A DNA stretch of 64,000 bases from Paenibacillus sp. Soil522 (GTDB lineage: Bacteria > Bacillota > Bacilli > Paenibacillales > Paenibacillaceae), in the NCBI RefSeq assembly GCF_001428245.1, contig NZ_LMRV01000088.1, positions 162,864 to 226,863 on the forward strand. The letters run 5' to 3'. Positions 17,274 to 26,287 of this stretch are shown here, one piece after another. The notes beneath the pieces were generated by a model. That model had not been told where the DNA came from, searched no databases, and saw only the letters and a program-made list of their open reading frames with translations. The stretch's first letter is position 1. Each line of letters opens with the position of its first letter. A program made the translations under genes and the position numbers.

Positions 17274-18689
17274 ATGAGTTCACATATGAGAGACGGGAAA
17301 ACGATTATTTTGAGGCTGGAGATCGATACGAATCTCGCCCAGTTCGGACGCGCGGCTACGGCGATCGAGCAAGCGAAGGGCGACATCATCGCTATAGACG
17401 TCATACATACGGACAAAAACAAGAGCTTGCGCGACTTAACCGTCAAAATAGCCGAGCATGGCGCAGCCGAACGGCTTACGGCAGCGATGAAATCATTACC
17501 CGGGATTCGGTTAGTCCATATTTCCGACCGTACTTTCCTGCTTCATTTGGGCGGAAAAATTACGATCCAGCCTAAAACCCCCATCCAAAACCGTGATGAC
17601 TTGTCGCGTGTTTATACGCCGGATGTCGCCAGAGTATGCCAAGCCATTTCCGAAGAGCCGTCCAAAGCTTATACGCTAACCGTAAAAAGAAATATGGTCG
17701 CAGTCGTTTCGGATGGCAGCGCCGTACTCGGTCTAGGCAATATCGGCCCGTATGCAGCGATGCCGGTCATGGAAGGCAAAGCGATGCTGTTTAAGCAATT
17801 TGCCGACGTAGATGCTTTTCCGCTTTGCCTCGACACCCAGGATACGGAAGCCATTATCGCGACTGTCAAAAATCTCGCTCCTGCCTTTGGAGGCATTAAT
17901 TTAGAGGACATCTCTTCACCACGCTGCTTCGAAATCGAACAAAGACTGAGGGATGAGCTGGATATCCCCGTCTTTCATGACGATCAGCACGGAACGGCCG
18001 TCGTCTTGTATGCAGGCTTGCTTAATGCGCTTAAGCTGACCGGCCGCAGCCTGCACGATGCCCGCATCGTCATTTGCGGGATCGGGGCGGCGGGTACCGC
18101 ATGTACCAAAATGCTGCTCGCGGGAGGCGCTCAGCATATCGTCGGCGTGGACCGCGAAGGCATCTTGACCGCCGACCGGACTTACGACAATCCCATGTGG
18201 CAGTGGTACTCTGACCATACGAACACGCAGCGGCGCAGCGGCGGACTGGCAGATGCTCTAAAAGAAGCAGATGTATTCATTGGCGTATCAGCCGGCGGCA
18301 TATTGACGCGTGCCCATATTGAAACAATGGCTAAGGATCCAATTGTATTCGCGATGGCTAATCCTGAGCCCGAAATAAGACCCGAGCTGGTAGAGGATAT
18401 CGTTGCCGTCTTCGCAACGGGCCGATCCGACTACCCGAATCAAATTAATAATGTTCTTTGTTTTCCGGGCATTTTCCGAGGAGCCCTCGACAGCCGCGCT
18501 ACAACGATTAATGAAGAGATGAAGCTTGCGGCAGCAGAGGCTATCGCCTCCGTCATCAGCGACGATGAGCTGAGCCCTATGTACATCGTACCGAGCGTGT
18601 TTAACAGCAAAGTCGTAGAAGAGGTGCGCCGCCGCGTCATCCAAGCCGCCCAGCAAAGCGGCGTCTCGCGGCGCCAGACAAGGGAGTAG
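17274..18689 (+). CDS. NAD(P)-dependent malic enzyme with N-terminal ACT domain
   Basis: 471 residues. It decarboxylates malate to pyruvate with reduction of NAD(P)+. Residues 1-85 look like an ACT regulatory domain (IILRLEIDTNLAQFG...), followed by the malic N domain with catalytic Tyr in SRVYTPDVARVC and Lys in LTVKRNMVAVVSDGSAVLG. Metal ligands lie in NLEDISSPRCFE and FHDDQHGTAV; the dinucleotide loop is I-C-G-I-G-A-A-G-T. The ACT domain suggests allosteric control, possibly by an amino acid. AAGGGAG precedes the ATG by 10 nt. Eighty-four nt separate it from the upstream glycosyltransferase; co-transcription is possible. Confidence 0.92.
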   Translation: MSSHMRDGKTIILRLEIDTNLAQFGRAATAIEQAKGDIIAIDVIHTDKNKSLRDLTVKIAEHGAAERLTAAMKSLPGIRLVHISDRTFLLHLGGKITIQPKTPIQNRDDLSRVYTPDVARVCQAISEEPSKAYTLTVKRNMVAVVSDGSAVLGLGNIGPYAAMPVMEGKAMLFKQFADVDAFPLCLDTQDTEAIIATVKNLAPAFGGINLEDISSPRCFEIEQRLRDELDIPVFHDDQHGTAVVLYAGLLNALKLTGRSLHDARIVICGIGAAGTACTKMLLAGGAQHIVGVDREGILTADRTYDNPMWQWYSDHTNTQRRSGGLADALKEADVFIGVSAGGILTRAHIETMAKDPIVFAMANPEPEIRPELVEDIVAVFATGRSDYPNQINNVLCFPGIFRGALDSRATTINEEMKLAAAEAIASVISDDELSPMYIVPSVFNSKVVEEVRRRVIQAAQQSGVSRRQTRE

Positions 18690-19098
18690 CGCTGCTTCTG
18701 TACATAATTACTAGCATTCGCCGGCACATATCGCCAGTCGTCTTACGGCGTCAGACACGGGTGCAGCATCGCTTCTTCAGATGATCACTAACGATGGCCC
18801 TGTCCCGTACATAACGCCAATTATTACTGCTATTGAGCTGAATCGGTACCCTATATCCGTAATAGCAGTAATGAATGGTCTTATTCTGATAATTCTCGCT
18901 GCTAAAGTCCCGATTACGCTAGCTTAACGACCTTTTTCACCGCTATATGACTCGATATAGGGCATCTGGCAATAATAAGAGAACCTTTTACCGCTAATCA
19001 TCTGTTCTTTGTGAGCTGCTTACCATAAGTGCCTTTCGCAATCTAAGAATGGAACAACTGCAATTCCGATTAAGACATTATGATGGGGGTACGCATTC
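18690..19098. other. Gene-free region with an intergenic repeat
   Basis: No convincing gene. A perfect 12-nt inverted repeat ATTACTGCTATT (18823-18834) / AATAGCAGTAAT (18861-18872) is followed by ATGAATGGTCTTATT, which recurs in diverged form at about 19994, suggesting copies of a dispersed intergenic element. Confidence 0.45.
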
Positions 19099-19137
19099 AT
19101 GGAATGGGTAACCAAGCTGCTCAAGCTGTTAATATAA
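19099..19137 (+). CDS. Possible 12-residue amphipathic peptide
   Basis: ATG at 19099 with GGGGGT nine nt upstream opens MEWVTKLLKLLI and stops at TAA 19135-19137. A rho-independent terminator follows at once, so the transcript would be a short independent RNA. The hydrophobic and Lys positions (L-L-K-L-L-I) give an amphipathic helix like small membrane-active peptides. Nothing this short can be called a gene with confidence; it may equally be a chance frame in an upstream leader of the next gene. Confidence 0.25.
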   Translation: MEWVTKLLKLLI

Positions 19138-19163
19138 TTACCGCAATGTGACGTCGTGAAGCA

Positions 19164-19209
19164 CACGCCGCTTGTTTACGGGTTTACCCGTATGCAGGCG
19201 GCTTTTTTT
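19164..19209 (+). terminator. Rho-independent terminator or leader attenuator
   Basis: GCCGCTTG pairs with CAGGCGGC, with an inner TACGGG/CCCGTA helix, followed by seven T (19203-19209). It lies 39 nt before the next start codon on the same strand, so it ends either the short-peptide transcript or a premature leader. Confidence 0.75.
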
Positions 19210-19247
19210 ATCAAGTACCGCAAATTTCACTTAAGGGGAGAGGAAAC

Positions 19248-19919
19248 ATGAAGTTTGTAGAAGCGCATCATTTGTTTATGAAGGAGCATCTGGACGCACG
19301 GAAGGGAGAGTCGCTGAGACGGCTGATGGAGGGGCATGACTATGCGGAGAAGCTGTTTTTGGAGCGCGTATGGTGGCCGGCTTTCGGGAATTTGCAGCAC
19401 CTGCATCCGGAATATGAAACGCATGATTATAAGGATGGGGATCGATACATTGACTTTGCCTATATTCGATCCATCTTGAGGCTGGCGATTGAAATTGACA
19501 GCTACGGCTTTCACTGGAAAAACTTAAATCGCGTGCAATTCTCCGATCATCTCAGGCGGCAAAACGATTTAATTATCGACGGCTGGAAGTTGCTGCGCTT
19601 CAGCTTCGATGACATCAAAGACAATCCGCGCTTCTGCCAGCAGAAGCTCCAGCAATTTATGGGCAGGTGGCTAGGCACGGAAACATATGATCTTGGCGCA
19701 AATTATACTGAAAAGGAAGTCTTAAGGCTCGCCATCAAGCTAGCTAGGCCTTTTACTCCCGGCGACGTATGCGCGCATTTTGGGATCGAGAACAAGACAG
19801 CTAGAAAATGGCTGCAGCAAATGGTTAATAAAAAGTGGCTGAAACCTGCAAGCGGCAGTACACGAGTTCGTTCATATGAGTTGGAGCTAGAGCTGGAGAA
19901 CAAATGGGTTACACTATAG
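19248..19919 (+). CDS. DUF559-like nuclease fold with C-terminal winged-helix domain
   Basis: 223 residues. The central part, YIDFAYIRSILRLAIEIDSY followed by HLRRQNDLIIDGWKLLRFS, follows the pattern of Vsr/DUF559 endonuclease-like domains: D, E-I-D, and then a R-x-N-D-L-x-x-x-G-W strand-helix-strand. The last 65 residues (FTPGDVCAHFGIENKTARKWLQQMVNKKWL) look like a winged helix DNA-binding domain. GAGAGG precedes the ATG. It stands alone, with no methyltransferase or helicase nearby, so a repair or DNA-binding function is as likely as restriction. Family named from pattern only. Confidence 0.6.
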   Translation: MKFVEAHHLFMKEHLDARKGESLRRLMEGHDYAEKLFLERVWWPAFGNLQHLHPEYETHDYKDGDRYIDFAYIRSILRLAIEIDSYGFHWKNLNRVQFSDHLRRQNDLIIDGWKLLRFSFDDIKDNPRFCQQKLQQFMGRWLGTETYDLGANYTEKEVLRLAIKLARPFTPGDVCAHFGIENKTARKWLQQMVNKKWLKPASGSTRVRSYELELELENKWVTL

Positions 19920-20248
19920 AACATTCCAAAAGATTAAGCCGTACAAATAACAGTACTATGAAAGGTCTTATGTAACAGCAGCTAAAATAACGCCATGAAT
20001 GGACTTATTTTCAAAATTCTCTACTCCCTTGAACATATGCCCGCTCAAATTCAACTGCTGCTTTCAAAAAAACACATGACACCTATCATCTTCTTAACCG
20101 TATTAAATATGCTATAATAAAATATCAAGCGCTAAAGCGCTTTTTCAACGAGCTTCATCATATGTTAGCATATAAAGGAACCTTTGCTTGATTTATCTCA
20201 TAAAGTAGGCTTTATGTGCAGGCTAGTTGACGGAAAGGGAGCCTGGTA
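19920..20248. other. Promoter region of the VTT gene with repeat remnant and small hairpin
   Basis: From 19991 the sequence resembles the repeat at 18870. A TATAAT at 20113-20118 with TTCTTA 16 nt upstream is a weak promoter candidate. A small palindrome AAGCGCTAAAGCGCTT with T5 (20128-20145) follows; it could be an early terminator in the leader. No gene seen. Confidence 0.35.
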
Positions 20249-20893
20249 ATGTTTCAAGCTGTAGTCGATTTTTTAAAGGAATTTGGTCCGTTGGGATTAT
20301 TTATACATGCTTTTCTTGATGCAGTTATTTTCCCGATACCCGCATTTTTCCTTCAAGTATCATTAAGCATACTCAATCCCTCTACAGCATTATGGTTGGC
20401 TACCGTAGGATATATAGCCTGTCTCTTAGGAACACCAGTTGGTTATTATTTAGGCAAAGTAATGGGCAAATCAGTTCTCTATAGATTTCTAAAAAAAGAG
20501 TGGATCGACGCAGCGACGGTCCGGTTTCAGAAAAATGGCGAAGCTGCTATTCTTATCGGATCGTTCACACCGATCCCCTTCAAAGTTTTTACCATTTTAT
20601 CCGGCGTCTTAAACTTCCCCCTATGGAGGCTGATCGGTTACGCGGCTATCGGACGGGGATTAAAGTTTTATATTGTCGGTCTCTTGTTTTACTTCTATGG
20701 GCGGGCCGCGGAGAGCATGGTTAAGGATGTTTCCTTATACATTTTCGTAGGAGCCGTGCCGGTCATCATTGTGTATCTTTTGCTTCGCAAAAGGCATAAC
20801 AAAAAAAAAGCGATAGCGGAAACACAAGCTGAAACCGAGCAGGCCACACCAATCAAAAAATCGGATGGTACGACTGTTCAAATTGATTCCTAA
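20249..20893 (+). CDS. VTT-domain (YqaA/DedA-like) membrane protein
   Basis: 214 residues with about five hydrophobic segments. The VTT pattern is seen in ATVGYIACLLGTPVGYYLGK and in GSFTPIPFKVFTILSGVLN, where F-T-P-I-P-F-K corresponds to the conserved re-entrant-loop Arg/Pro motif. Members are half of DedA-like proteins linked to lipid scrambling and membrane homeostasis; the exact role here is unknown. The tail (from about 185) is hydrophilic and cytosolic with KKSDGT. Start ATG preceded by GGGAG. Followed by a terminator shared with the convergent CDF gene. Confidence 0.8.
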   Translation: MFQAVVDFLKEFGPLGLFIHAFLDAVIFPIPAFFLQVSLSILNPSTALWLATVGYIACLLGTPVGYYLGKVMGKSVLYRFLKKEWIDAATVRFQKNGEAAILIGSFTPIPFKVFTILSGVLNFPLWRLIGYAAIGRGLKFYIVGLLFYFYGRAAESMVKDVSLYIFVGAVPVIIVYLLLRKRHNKKKAIAETQAETEQATPIKKSDGTTVQIDS

Positions 20894-20946
20894 CATGGCA
20901 GGCGGCGCAAACCGCTTGCAGCTTGATAATCCTATAATGTATCCGA

Positions 20947-20986
20947 ATAAAGGCCGGTCAGGGAGTTTCCCCGACCGGCCTTTATA
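20947..20986. terminator. Bidirectional terminator between convergent genes
   Basis: ATAAAGGCCGGTC..GGG pairs with CCC.GACCGGCCTTTAT; A/T tracts on both sides fit use by the plus-strand VTT gene and the minus-strand CDF gene, whose stop is at 20989. Confidence 0.85.
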
Positions 20987-20988
20987 TT

Positions 20989-21891
20989 CTAATGCTTTTC
21001 CGTCACGTTTTCTTCAATAATTCCAAAAACATGAGGCTCGACATGTACGTGCACGCTCATGATATTGTGCTTACGCCCCATTCGATGCTCGATTTCATCA
21101 CTTATCCGGTGACTTTCAATAAGCGTAAGCCCGGGATCAACCTGAACGATCACATCAATAAGTACATGGCTGCCATGGACTCTGGCCTTAATATCCTTTA
21201 TCGATTTAACGCCCTTCGTCTTTGCGATTGTCGTGCGCAAGGAAGAAAGCTCATTTTCGTCAAAACCATCCGTTAGCGCATGAGTGGAGCTATAAAAAAT
21301 TTCCCATGCCGTTTTGCAAATAATTGCGCCTACCGCTAATGCAGCTACTGGATCAAGCCATGGCAAGCCGAATTGTGCTCCTATAATACCGATTGCTGCA
21401 CCGATACTGACAAGAGCATCCGACAAATTGTCCTTCGCTGCGGCGAGTAAAGCCTGGTTATTTATCCGAAGGGCCAATCTGCGATTATAAATGTAGACGC
21501 CAGCCATACATACAGCTGCAAACAGAGCAACCCATGCCGAAGTTAAATCCGGAACAGAATGCTCCGAAGCGAATAACGATTTGACGGCGCTGATTAATAC
21601 TTGGATACCGACGGTCGCCATAATGAAAGAAGCAATGAGCGCTGCAATCGTCTCCGCGCGAAAATGGCCGTACGGATGGTCCTTATCCGGCGGCTTTTGC
21701 GAAATGCGCAATCCGATCAATACAGCTGCGGATGCAACGATGTCCGTAAGATTGTTAAATCCGTCTGCAACGAGAGCCCCTGACACAAACCAGTAGCCTG
21801 CACCGAGCTTAAGAGCAGATAGCGCCAAGTAAGCACCGATACTGACCCAGGCACCCTTCTCGCCCTGTTTAATCTCTTCATACTGATTCAG
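20989..21891 (-). CDS. Cation diffusion facilitator family metal transporter
   Basis: About 300 residues, the usual CDF length. Six helices; the metal site D-G-F-N-N-L-T-D in helix II and the HPYGHFRAET signature loop are present, and the second site helix V has S-A-x-x-D equivalents in AAKDNLSDALVSIGAA. The C-terminal ferredoxin-like cytosolic domain ends in a His-rich strand (VHVHVEPH). It exports divalent metals such as Zn, Mn or Fe by proton exchange; the metal is not predictable. Start is uncertain: I use a CTG at 21889-21891 with GGGAGG 9 nt upstream; the ATG at 21975 has no ribosome site. Confidence 0.85.
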   Translation of the reverse strand: MNQYEEIKQGEKGAWVSIGAYLALSALKLGAGYWFVSGALVADGFNNLTDIVASAAVLIGLRISQKPPDKDHPYGHFRAETIAALIASFIMATVGIQVLISAVKSLFASEHSVPDLTSAWVALFAAVCMAGVYIYNRRLALRINNQALLAAAKDNLSDALVSIGAAIGIIGAQFGLPWLDPVAALAVGAIICKTAWEIFYSSTHALTDGFDENELSSLRTTIAKTKGVKSIKDIKARVHGSHVLIDVIVQVDPGLTLIESHRISDEIEHRMGRKHNIMSVHVHVEPHVFGIIEENVTEKH

Positions 21892-22125
21892 TTTCAATAC
21901 CCTCCCAAGCGTAATAACGTATGTATTTTTAAATCTCGATAATAACCTATCGGTATCATACCCGAACGAACCCATGTGGGTCTAGAGAAACAGTGTTGAC
22001 CAGGTGCGTACTTTTATGCACCGGTGCAACAATTCGTTGCTGCTGCTAACCATATTGTCCAGTCAGTCATTTAATTAGAACCGGCAGATTATACTTACTA
22101 TAAAAGGCTGATGGGGTGGAATGTG

Positions 22126-22871
22126 ATGTCATTTCATTATAATTCCATTCAATGGTGCGAGCGTTTAAGCGGTGTACAGCTGTATTCGGTACGGAATGTG
22201 CTGGAAAAAAACGTTCCCCAGACGCTTGCAGCCTTATCGGCCGCCGGTTTTCGCGAGGTGGAGCTTGCCGGCTACTATCAAATTCCTCCCGGGCAAATGA
22301 AAGCGCTGCTTGAGCAAACACAGGTGCGGGCTGTGTCGACACATGTGCAGCTAGAGCTGCTATATACAGACTTGCACGGGCAGCTTGCCTACGCTCGGCC
22401 TGTATTGCCAAGCAAATTCGGGCATACGGGTTTCAATTTCTTTACCATAATCATGAAGCAGAATGGAAGTTAAGCGGATCAGGCTTCGTGCTCGACGACC
22501 TGCTTCAGGCCGTAGGCCCGGAATGGATGCAGCTTGAGCTGGACACGTATTGGATCGCAAAATCGGGATTAGATCCGGTTCAGATGCTTAAGCGGTATGC
22601 CGGACTCGTTAAAGCGATCCATTTGAAGGATATGTCGGCGGATGGAGAGATGGCCGAGGTTGGGCGCGGAGTGCTGGATTGGCCGTCCATTCTGACTGCC
22701 GCCCGGGCGGCAGGCGTCTGCAATTATTTCATTGAATTGGATAATGCCGATGAATTGGATCCTGCGCGTCCGATAACCGGCTTAACCGGAGGCATGCAAT
22801 ATATTCAGTGCATCTGCCGATGCGAAGCGCTGCATGCGCCGGCCAATGGACATATCATTCAAGCCGAATGA
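22126..22871 (+). pseudogene. Decayed sugar phosphate isomerase/epimerase
   Basis: Starts at ATG 22126 after GGGGTGG. The first part reads QWCERLSGVQLYSVRNVLEK and AALSAAGFREVELAGYY, typical of the TIM-barrel isomerase/epimerase family. After about residue 90 the frame changes: the conserved F-L-Y-H-N-H-E-A-E-W segment near 22425-22455 is in another frame, and some 40 residues expected before it are missing. The rest (ELDTYWIAKSGLDP, KAIHLKDM, YFIELDNAD) continues to a TGA at 22869. Internal deletion plus frameshift means it is inactive. Confidence 0.82.
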
Positions 22872-22880
22872 AATAAATAA

Positions 22881-22906
22881 AACAGCCGAAGAAAACTCCG
22901 GCTGTT
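22881..22906. terminator. Short bidirectional terminator hairpin
   Basis: AACAGCCG (22881-22888) pairs with CGGCTGTT (22899-22906), between the decayed isomerase and the convergent iron-binding lipoprotein gene; A-rich flank on the left gives a U-run for the minus-strand transcript. Confidence 0.65.
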
Positions 22907-22920
22907 CATAAAGAGATCAT

Positions 22921-23919
22921 TTATTTGATGTCATAAATCTTATAAAGCTCGTCGAGCATTAGATTAGCCGCAATTACGCCGCCGGCTGTATTCCAGATGG
23001 CATCGCTCACTCTGATTGCCTTGTTGTTCTTCACGGCTTGAAGACTTTGCCACAACGGGTCATTCAGCATTTCTTGTTCCATCGCCGTTCCTTTACCGTC
23101 GCCGGTATCATAAGTGAAGTAGAAGATCATATCCGCGTCTACCTCGGGAAGACGTTCCTTCGTAATTTCTTCTACGAAAGTATCTTTATACTTTTGGCTG
23201 TCAGGACGTGTAATGCCGAGTTTGGAGAATGCAATACCTGTAAAGGTATCTTCTAAGTAAATACGGGTTTTGCCAGACATAAAACGAACGACAGACACTT
23301 TCTGGTTCAGCTTGTCTCCAGCTTTACCCTTAAAGTCAGCAGTGCGGCTGTCATAGGCAGCGATAACTTTTTCCCCTTCAGCTTTTTTGCCGATTGCGTC
23401 TGCATACAACAAAAAGTTAGATTGCCATGCGCCGCGAAGCGTTTCGGAAAACACGGTTGGTGCGATGGCGTTAAGCTGATCGTAAACTTTTTCCTGACGC
23501 AATTTATTACCGATAATAAGGTCAGGCTTAAGGCTCGCGATTAGCTCCATGTTCGGCTGGCTCTCATCGCCTACAACTGTAACGCCTTCCATGTCCGCTT
23601 TAATATGCTCATACCATGGCTCGCCTGTCCACGATTTTACTGCGCCTACCGGTTTTACTCCAATTGCAAGCAATGCTTCCGTTCCTTCGTTCGTCAATAC
23701 AACGATACGAGCAGGCGTTCCTTCAATTTTGGTCTCGCCCATTGCATGCGTGATTACTCTTGCTTCTCCAGTTGTCGCCGCGCCCGACTCCTCAGAGGCT
23801 GCCGCGTTTCCATTGCTATTGTTTGAACCGGATTGACCGCAGCCCGAAATAACTACGGCTAGCGCAAGCAAAACGGCCGATACAGTCCAAGTGAATTTCC
23901 TTTTTAATACATGTAACAT
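22921..23919 (-). CDS. Iron-siderophore ABC transporter substrate-binding lipoprotein
   Basis: 332 residues. A signal peptide ends in the lipobox VISGC (Cys27), so the protein is tethered outside the membrane. A low-complexity linker (QSGSNNSNGNAAASEES) is followed by the periplasmic-binding-protein class III fold: RIVVLTNEGTEALLAIGVKPVG, PNMELIASLKPDLIIGNK and ADMIFYFTYD. It should capture a ferric siderophore for the divergent permease/ATPase operon. AAGGAG precedes the ATG. A Fur box lies 23 nt upstream. The siderophore is not predictable. Confidence 0.9.
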   Translation of the reverse strand: MLHVLKRKFTWTVSAVLLALAVVISGCGQSGSNNSNGNAAASEESGAATTGEARVITHAMGETKIEGTPARIVVLTNEGTEALLAIGVKPVGAVKSWTGEPWYEHIKADMEGVTVVGDESQPNMELIASLKPDLIIGNKLRQEKVYDQLNAIAPTVFSETLRGAWQSNFLLYADAIGKKAEGEKVIAAYDSRTADFKGKAGDKLNQKVSVVRFMSGKTRIYLEDTFTGIAFSKLGITRPDSQKYKDTFVEEITKERLPEVDADMIFYFTYDTGDGKGTAMEQEMLNDPLWQSLQAVKNNKAIRVSDAIWNTAGGVIAANLMLDELYKIYDIK

Positions 23920-23941
23920 TTGTGTTTTCTCTCCTTCATAA

Positions 23942-23956
23942 TGAAAATCATTCTCA
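23942..23956. promoter_or_regulatory. Fur box 1
   Basis: TGAAAATCATTCTCA matches the 7-1-7 consensus TGATAATNATTATCA at all but two positions. It lies just upstream of the lipoprotein gene and should repress it when iron is plentiful. Confidence 0.8.
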
Positions 23957-24009
23957 CTATTATCCCAAACGAAACTATACCAGCACTTTAAGATAAAGTC
24001 AACAGTTAG

Positions 24010-24024
24010 TGATAATGATTTTCA
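24010..24024. promoter_or_regulatory. Fur box 2
   Basis: TGATAATGATTTTCA matches the Fur consensus at 14 of 15 positions. It lies about 155 nt before the first permease gene and 68 nt from box 1, so both divergent transcripts can be iron-controlled. Confidence 0.85.
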
Positions 24025-24178
24025 ACTTCATTGACACTGTCTGAAAGTTCCCCTAAAATGTTTTAGTAGCATTCAATTGTTCAAACGTGTAAAATTATTA
24101 ATCTTTATCTGCTTAACTGGGAAATTCCCCAATGAAAGACGCAGATCATCATAATCGGCATTGAGGAAAGAGGAAATT

Positions 24179-25186
24179 ATGGACACTTTATTACATACGC
24201 GCTCACTAAAGGCGGCAGGGCTTGGCGCAGGACTGCTTCTCTTTGTCGCGGGTATCATTTGCAGCATCGCTTACGGAGTGACCAATATCAGCTGGCGGAC
24301 TATTTTAGCCTCCTATACCTCATTTGATGGCTCGCAGGAGCATCTTATTATACAGACGGCAAGAATGCCGCGAGCGTTCATTGCTGCCACTGTTGGAGCA
24401 AGCCTGGCTGTTGCCGGCTCACTCATGCAGGGTATAACCCGTAACCAGCTCGCTTCGCCGAGTATTTTCGGCATTAATGCGGGTGCTGCCTTCTTCATTG
24501 TCACCGGCTCCGCCTTCTTCGGAGCGAGCGGCTTAACGGCGTTTGCAGCGCTTGCCTTCACCGGTGCGGCTTGTACAGCTGCCCTTGTCTATACGCTAGG
24601 TTCAATCGGAAACGACGGCCTGACTCCGCTTAAAGTTACTTTGGCAGGCGCCGCTTTAACCGCATTTTTCTCTTCGCTTTCATTAGGTGTTCTGCTAACG
24701 AGCGGTCAAACGTTCGATCAGGTGCTCTATTGGTTTGTCGGCACAGTCGCTGGACGCGATATGCATATATACACTGCCGCTGCTCCATACATGGGTATTG
24801 CCCTTGTAGGCGCGGCCCTGCTCGCGCGGCATATGAATGTGCTCGCGCTCGGAGAGGATGTGGCCGTGGGGCTTGGTCAGAAAACGGTCTATATTAAAAT
24901 GGCGGCAGGAATTATTATCGTTTTGCTTGCAGGCGGTTCGGTCTCCATGGCAGGCCCGATTGCTTTTGTAGGTATCATCGTTCCTCATTTGATGCGTTAT
25001 TTGGTAGGCATAGAATATCGATGGGTCATTCCGTACTGCACGGTGTATGGCGGCGTTCTGCTTCTGGCTGCCGATATAAGCTCGCGGTATATTTCTTTTC
25101 CGAAGGAAGTTCCCGTAGGAATTATGACTGCTATTATTGGCGTTCCTTTCTTCGTCTTTATCGCCAGAAGAGGAGGACGTTCCTAA
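24179..25186 (+). CDS. FecCD-family iron-siderophore permease, first subunit
   Basis: 335 residues with about nine to ten helices. Typical FecCD stretches: ARMPRAFIAATVGASLAVAG, MQGITRNQLASPSIFGINAG, and GPIAFVGIIVPHLMRYLVG, the last containing the coupling region to the ATPase. Starts at ATG 24179 with GAGGAAATT; the frame is open a little upstream. One nt separates its stop from the next start. It forms a heterodimer channel with the following gene for ferric-siderophore import. Confidence 0.92.
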   Translation: MDTLLHTRSLKAAGLGAGLLLFVAGIICSIAYGVTNISWRTILASYTSFDGSQEHLIIQTARMPRAFIAATVGASLAVAGSLMQGITRNQLASPSIFGINAGAAFFIVTGSAFFGASGLTAFAALAFTGAACTAALVYTLGSIGNDGLTPLKVTLAGAALTAFFSSLSLGVLLTSGQTFDQVLYWFVGTVAGRDMHIYTAAAPYMGIALVGAALLARHMNVLALGEDVAVGLGQKTVYIKMAAGIIIVLLAGGSVSMAGPIAFVGIIVPHLMRYLVGIEYRWVIPYCTVYGGVLLLAADISSRYISFPKEVPVGIMTAIIGVPFFVFIARRGGRS

Positions 25187-25187
25187 T

Positions 25188-26234
25188 ATGAACCAATGGA
25201 TCACGATCAGAGGCCGCAGGCACTCCTTTCAACTAGACCGCCGAACCGTATTAATGATCATATTATTAGCCGCTGCCAATTTAGCGGCAGTCGTCATTTG
25301 CGTTGGTCTTGGCAGCAAGACGATAAGTCCTGCAGGCGTTATCCGTGCGCTTCTTGGAATAGGCGACTCGTCAGATTCCATGATTATTTTTTCGCTGCGT
25401 ATGCCGCGCGTTTTGATTGCGGTTATGGTGGGCTCAGCCCTCGCAGTCTCCGGCGCCCTGCTGCAAGGAATTGTTCGCAACCCTTTAACTTCTCCTGACA
25501 TTATTGGTATAACAGGCGGGGCTTCGCTGGGTACCGTCGTGTTTATTCTGTACTTCTCGCATCTCAGCATCCGCTTTATGCCGCTGAGCGCTGTCATTGG
25601 AGCTTTTGCCGCTGCATTCCTTATTTATTTGTTTGCTTACCGCCGGGGGATCACACCGCTTAGACTCGTCCTGATCGGCATTGGAATGGCTACTGCGCTA
25701 ACGGCCGTTACCTATATGCTTATCCTTACGGCATCATTTACGCCGACTGCCGTAGCGGTTAAAGCTTTTACGTTTATGACAGGCAGTATATTCGGCGTCT
25801 CCTGGGAAAAAGACGTTGCGACTCTGCTTCCTTGGATTATCGTGCTATTTCCGATAGCCCTTATTTACGCCAGACATCTTAATGTGCAGGAGCTCGGCGA
25901 TGAGGTTGCAACGAGCGTAGGCAGCTCCGTCCATGTCAAACGGACGATTCTTCTTATCATCAGCGTGGCGCTTGCAGGAGCAGCGGTTGCCATCGGCGGC
26001 GCCATCAATTTTATCGGCCTGATGGCCCCGCATATTGCACGAAGGCTTGTCGGGCCATCATATGGAGGCGTTATTCCGGTCTCCGCTCTCATTGGGTCTC
26101 TCGTATTGCTGCTCTCTGACCTTGTAGCGAGAATAGCGTTCATTCCGCTCGACATTCCCGCTGGCGTGTTTACTGCCGCGATAGGGGCACCGTTTTTTAT
26201 CTACTTGCTGTACCGTCACCGGAACGGGTCGTAA
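25188..26234 (+). CDS. FecCD-family iron-siderophore permease, second subunit
   Basis: 348 residues, paralogous to the preceding gene: RMPRVLIAVMVGSALAVSGA, LQGIVRNPLTSPDIIGITGG and NFIGLMAPHIARRLVG occupy the same positions. A cytosolic N-terminus (WITIRGRRHSFQLDRR) precedes the first helix. ATG 25188 follows AGGAGG that is inside the end of the first permease gene, so translation is coupled. Partner of the ATPase at 26288. Confidence 0.92.
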   Translation: MNQWITIRGRRHSFQLDRRTVLMIILLAAANLAAVVICVGLGSKTISPAGVIRALLGIGDSSDSMIIFSLRMPRVLIAVMVGSALAVSGALLQGIVRNPLTSPDIIGITGGASLGTVVFILYFSHLSIRFMPLSAVIGAFAAAFLIYLFAYRRGITPLRLVLIGIGMATALTAVTYMLILTASFTPTAVAVKAFTFMTGSIFGVSWEKDVATLLPWIIVLFPIALIYARHLNVQELGDEVATSVGSSVHVKRTILLIISVALAGAAVAIGGAINFIGLMAPHIARRLVGPSYGGVIPVSALIGSLVLLLSDLVARIAFIPLDIPAGVFTAAIGAPFFIYLLYRHRNGS

Positions 26235-26287
26235 CGGCCACCGGCAAACACTTAAAATAAACTGATCAATAAGAAGGAGTCGTTCTC

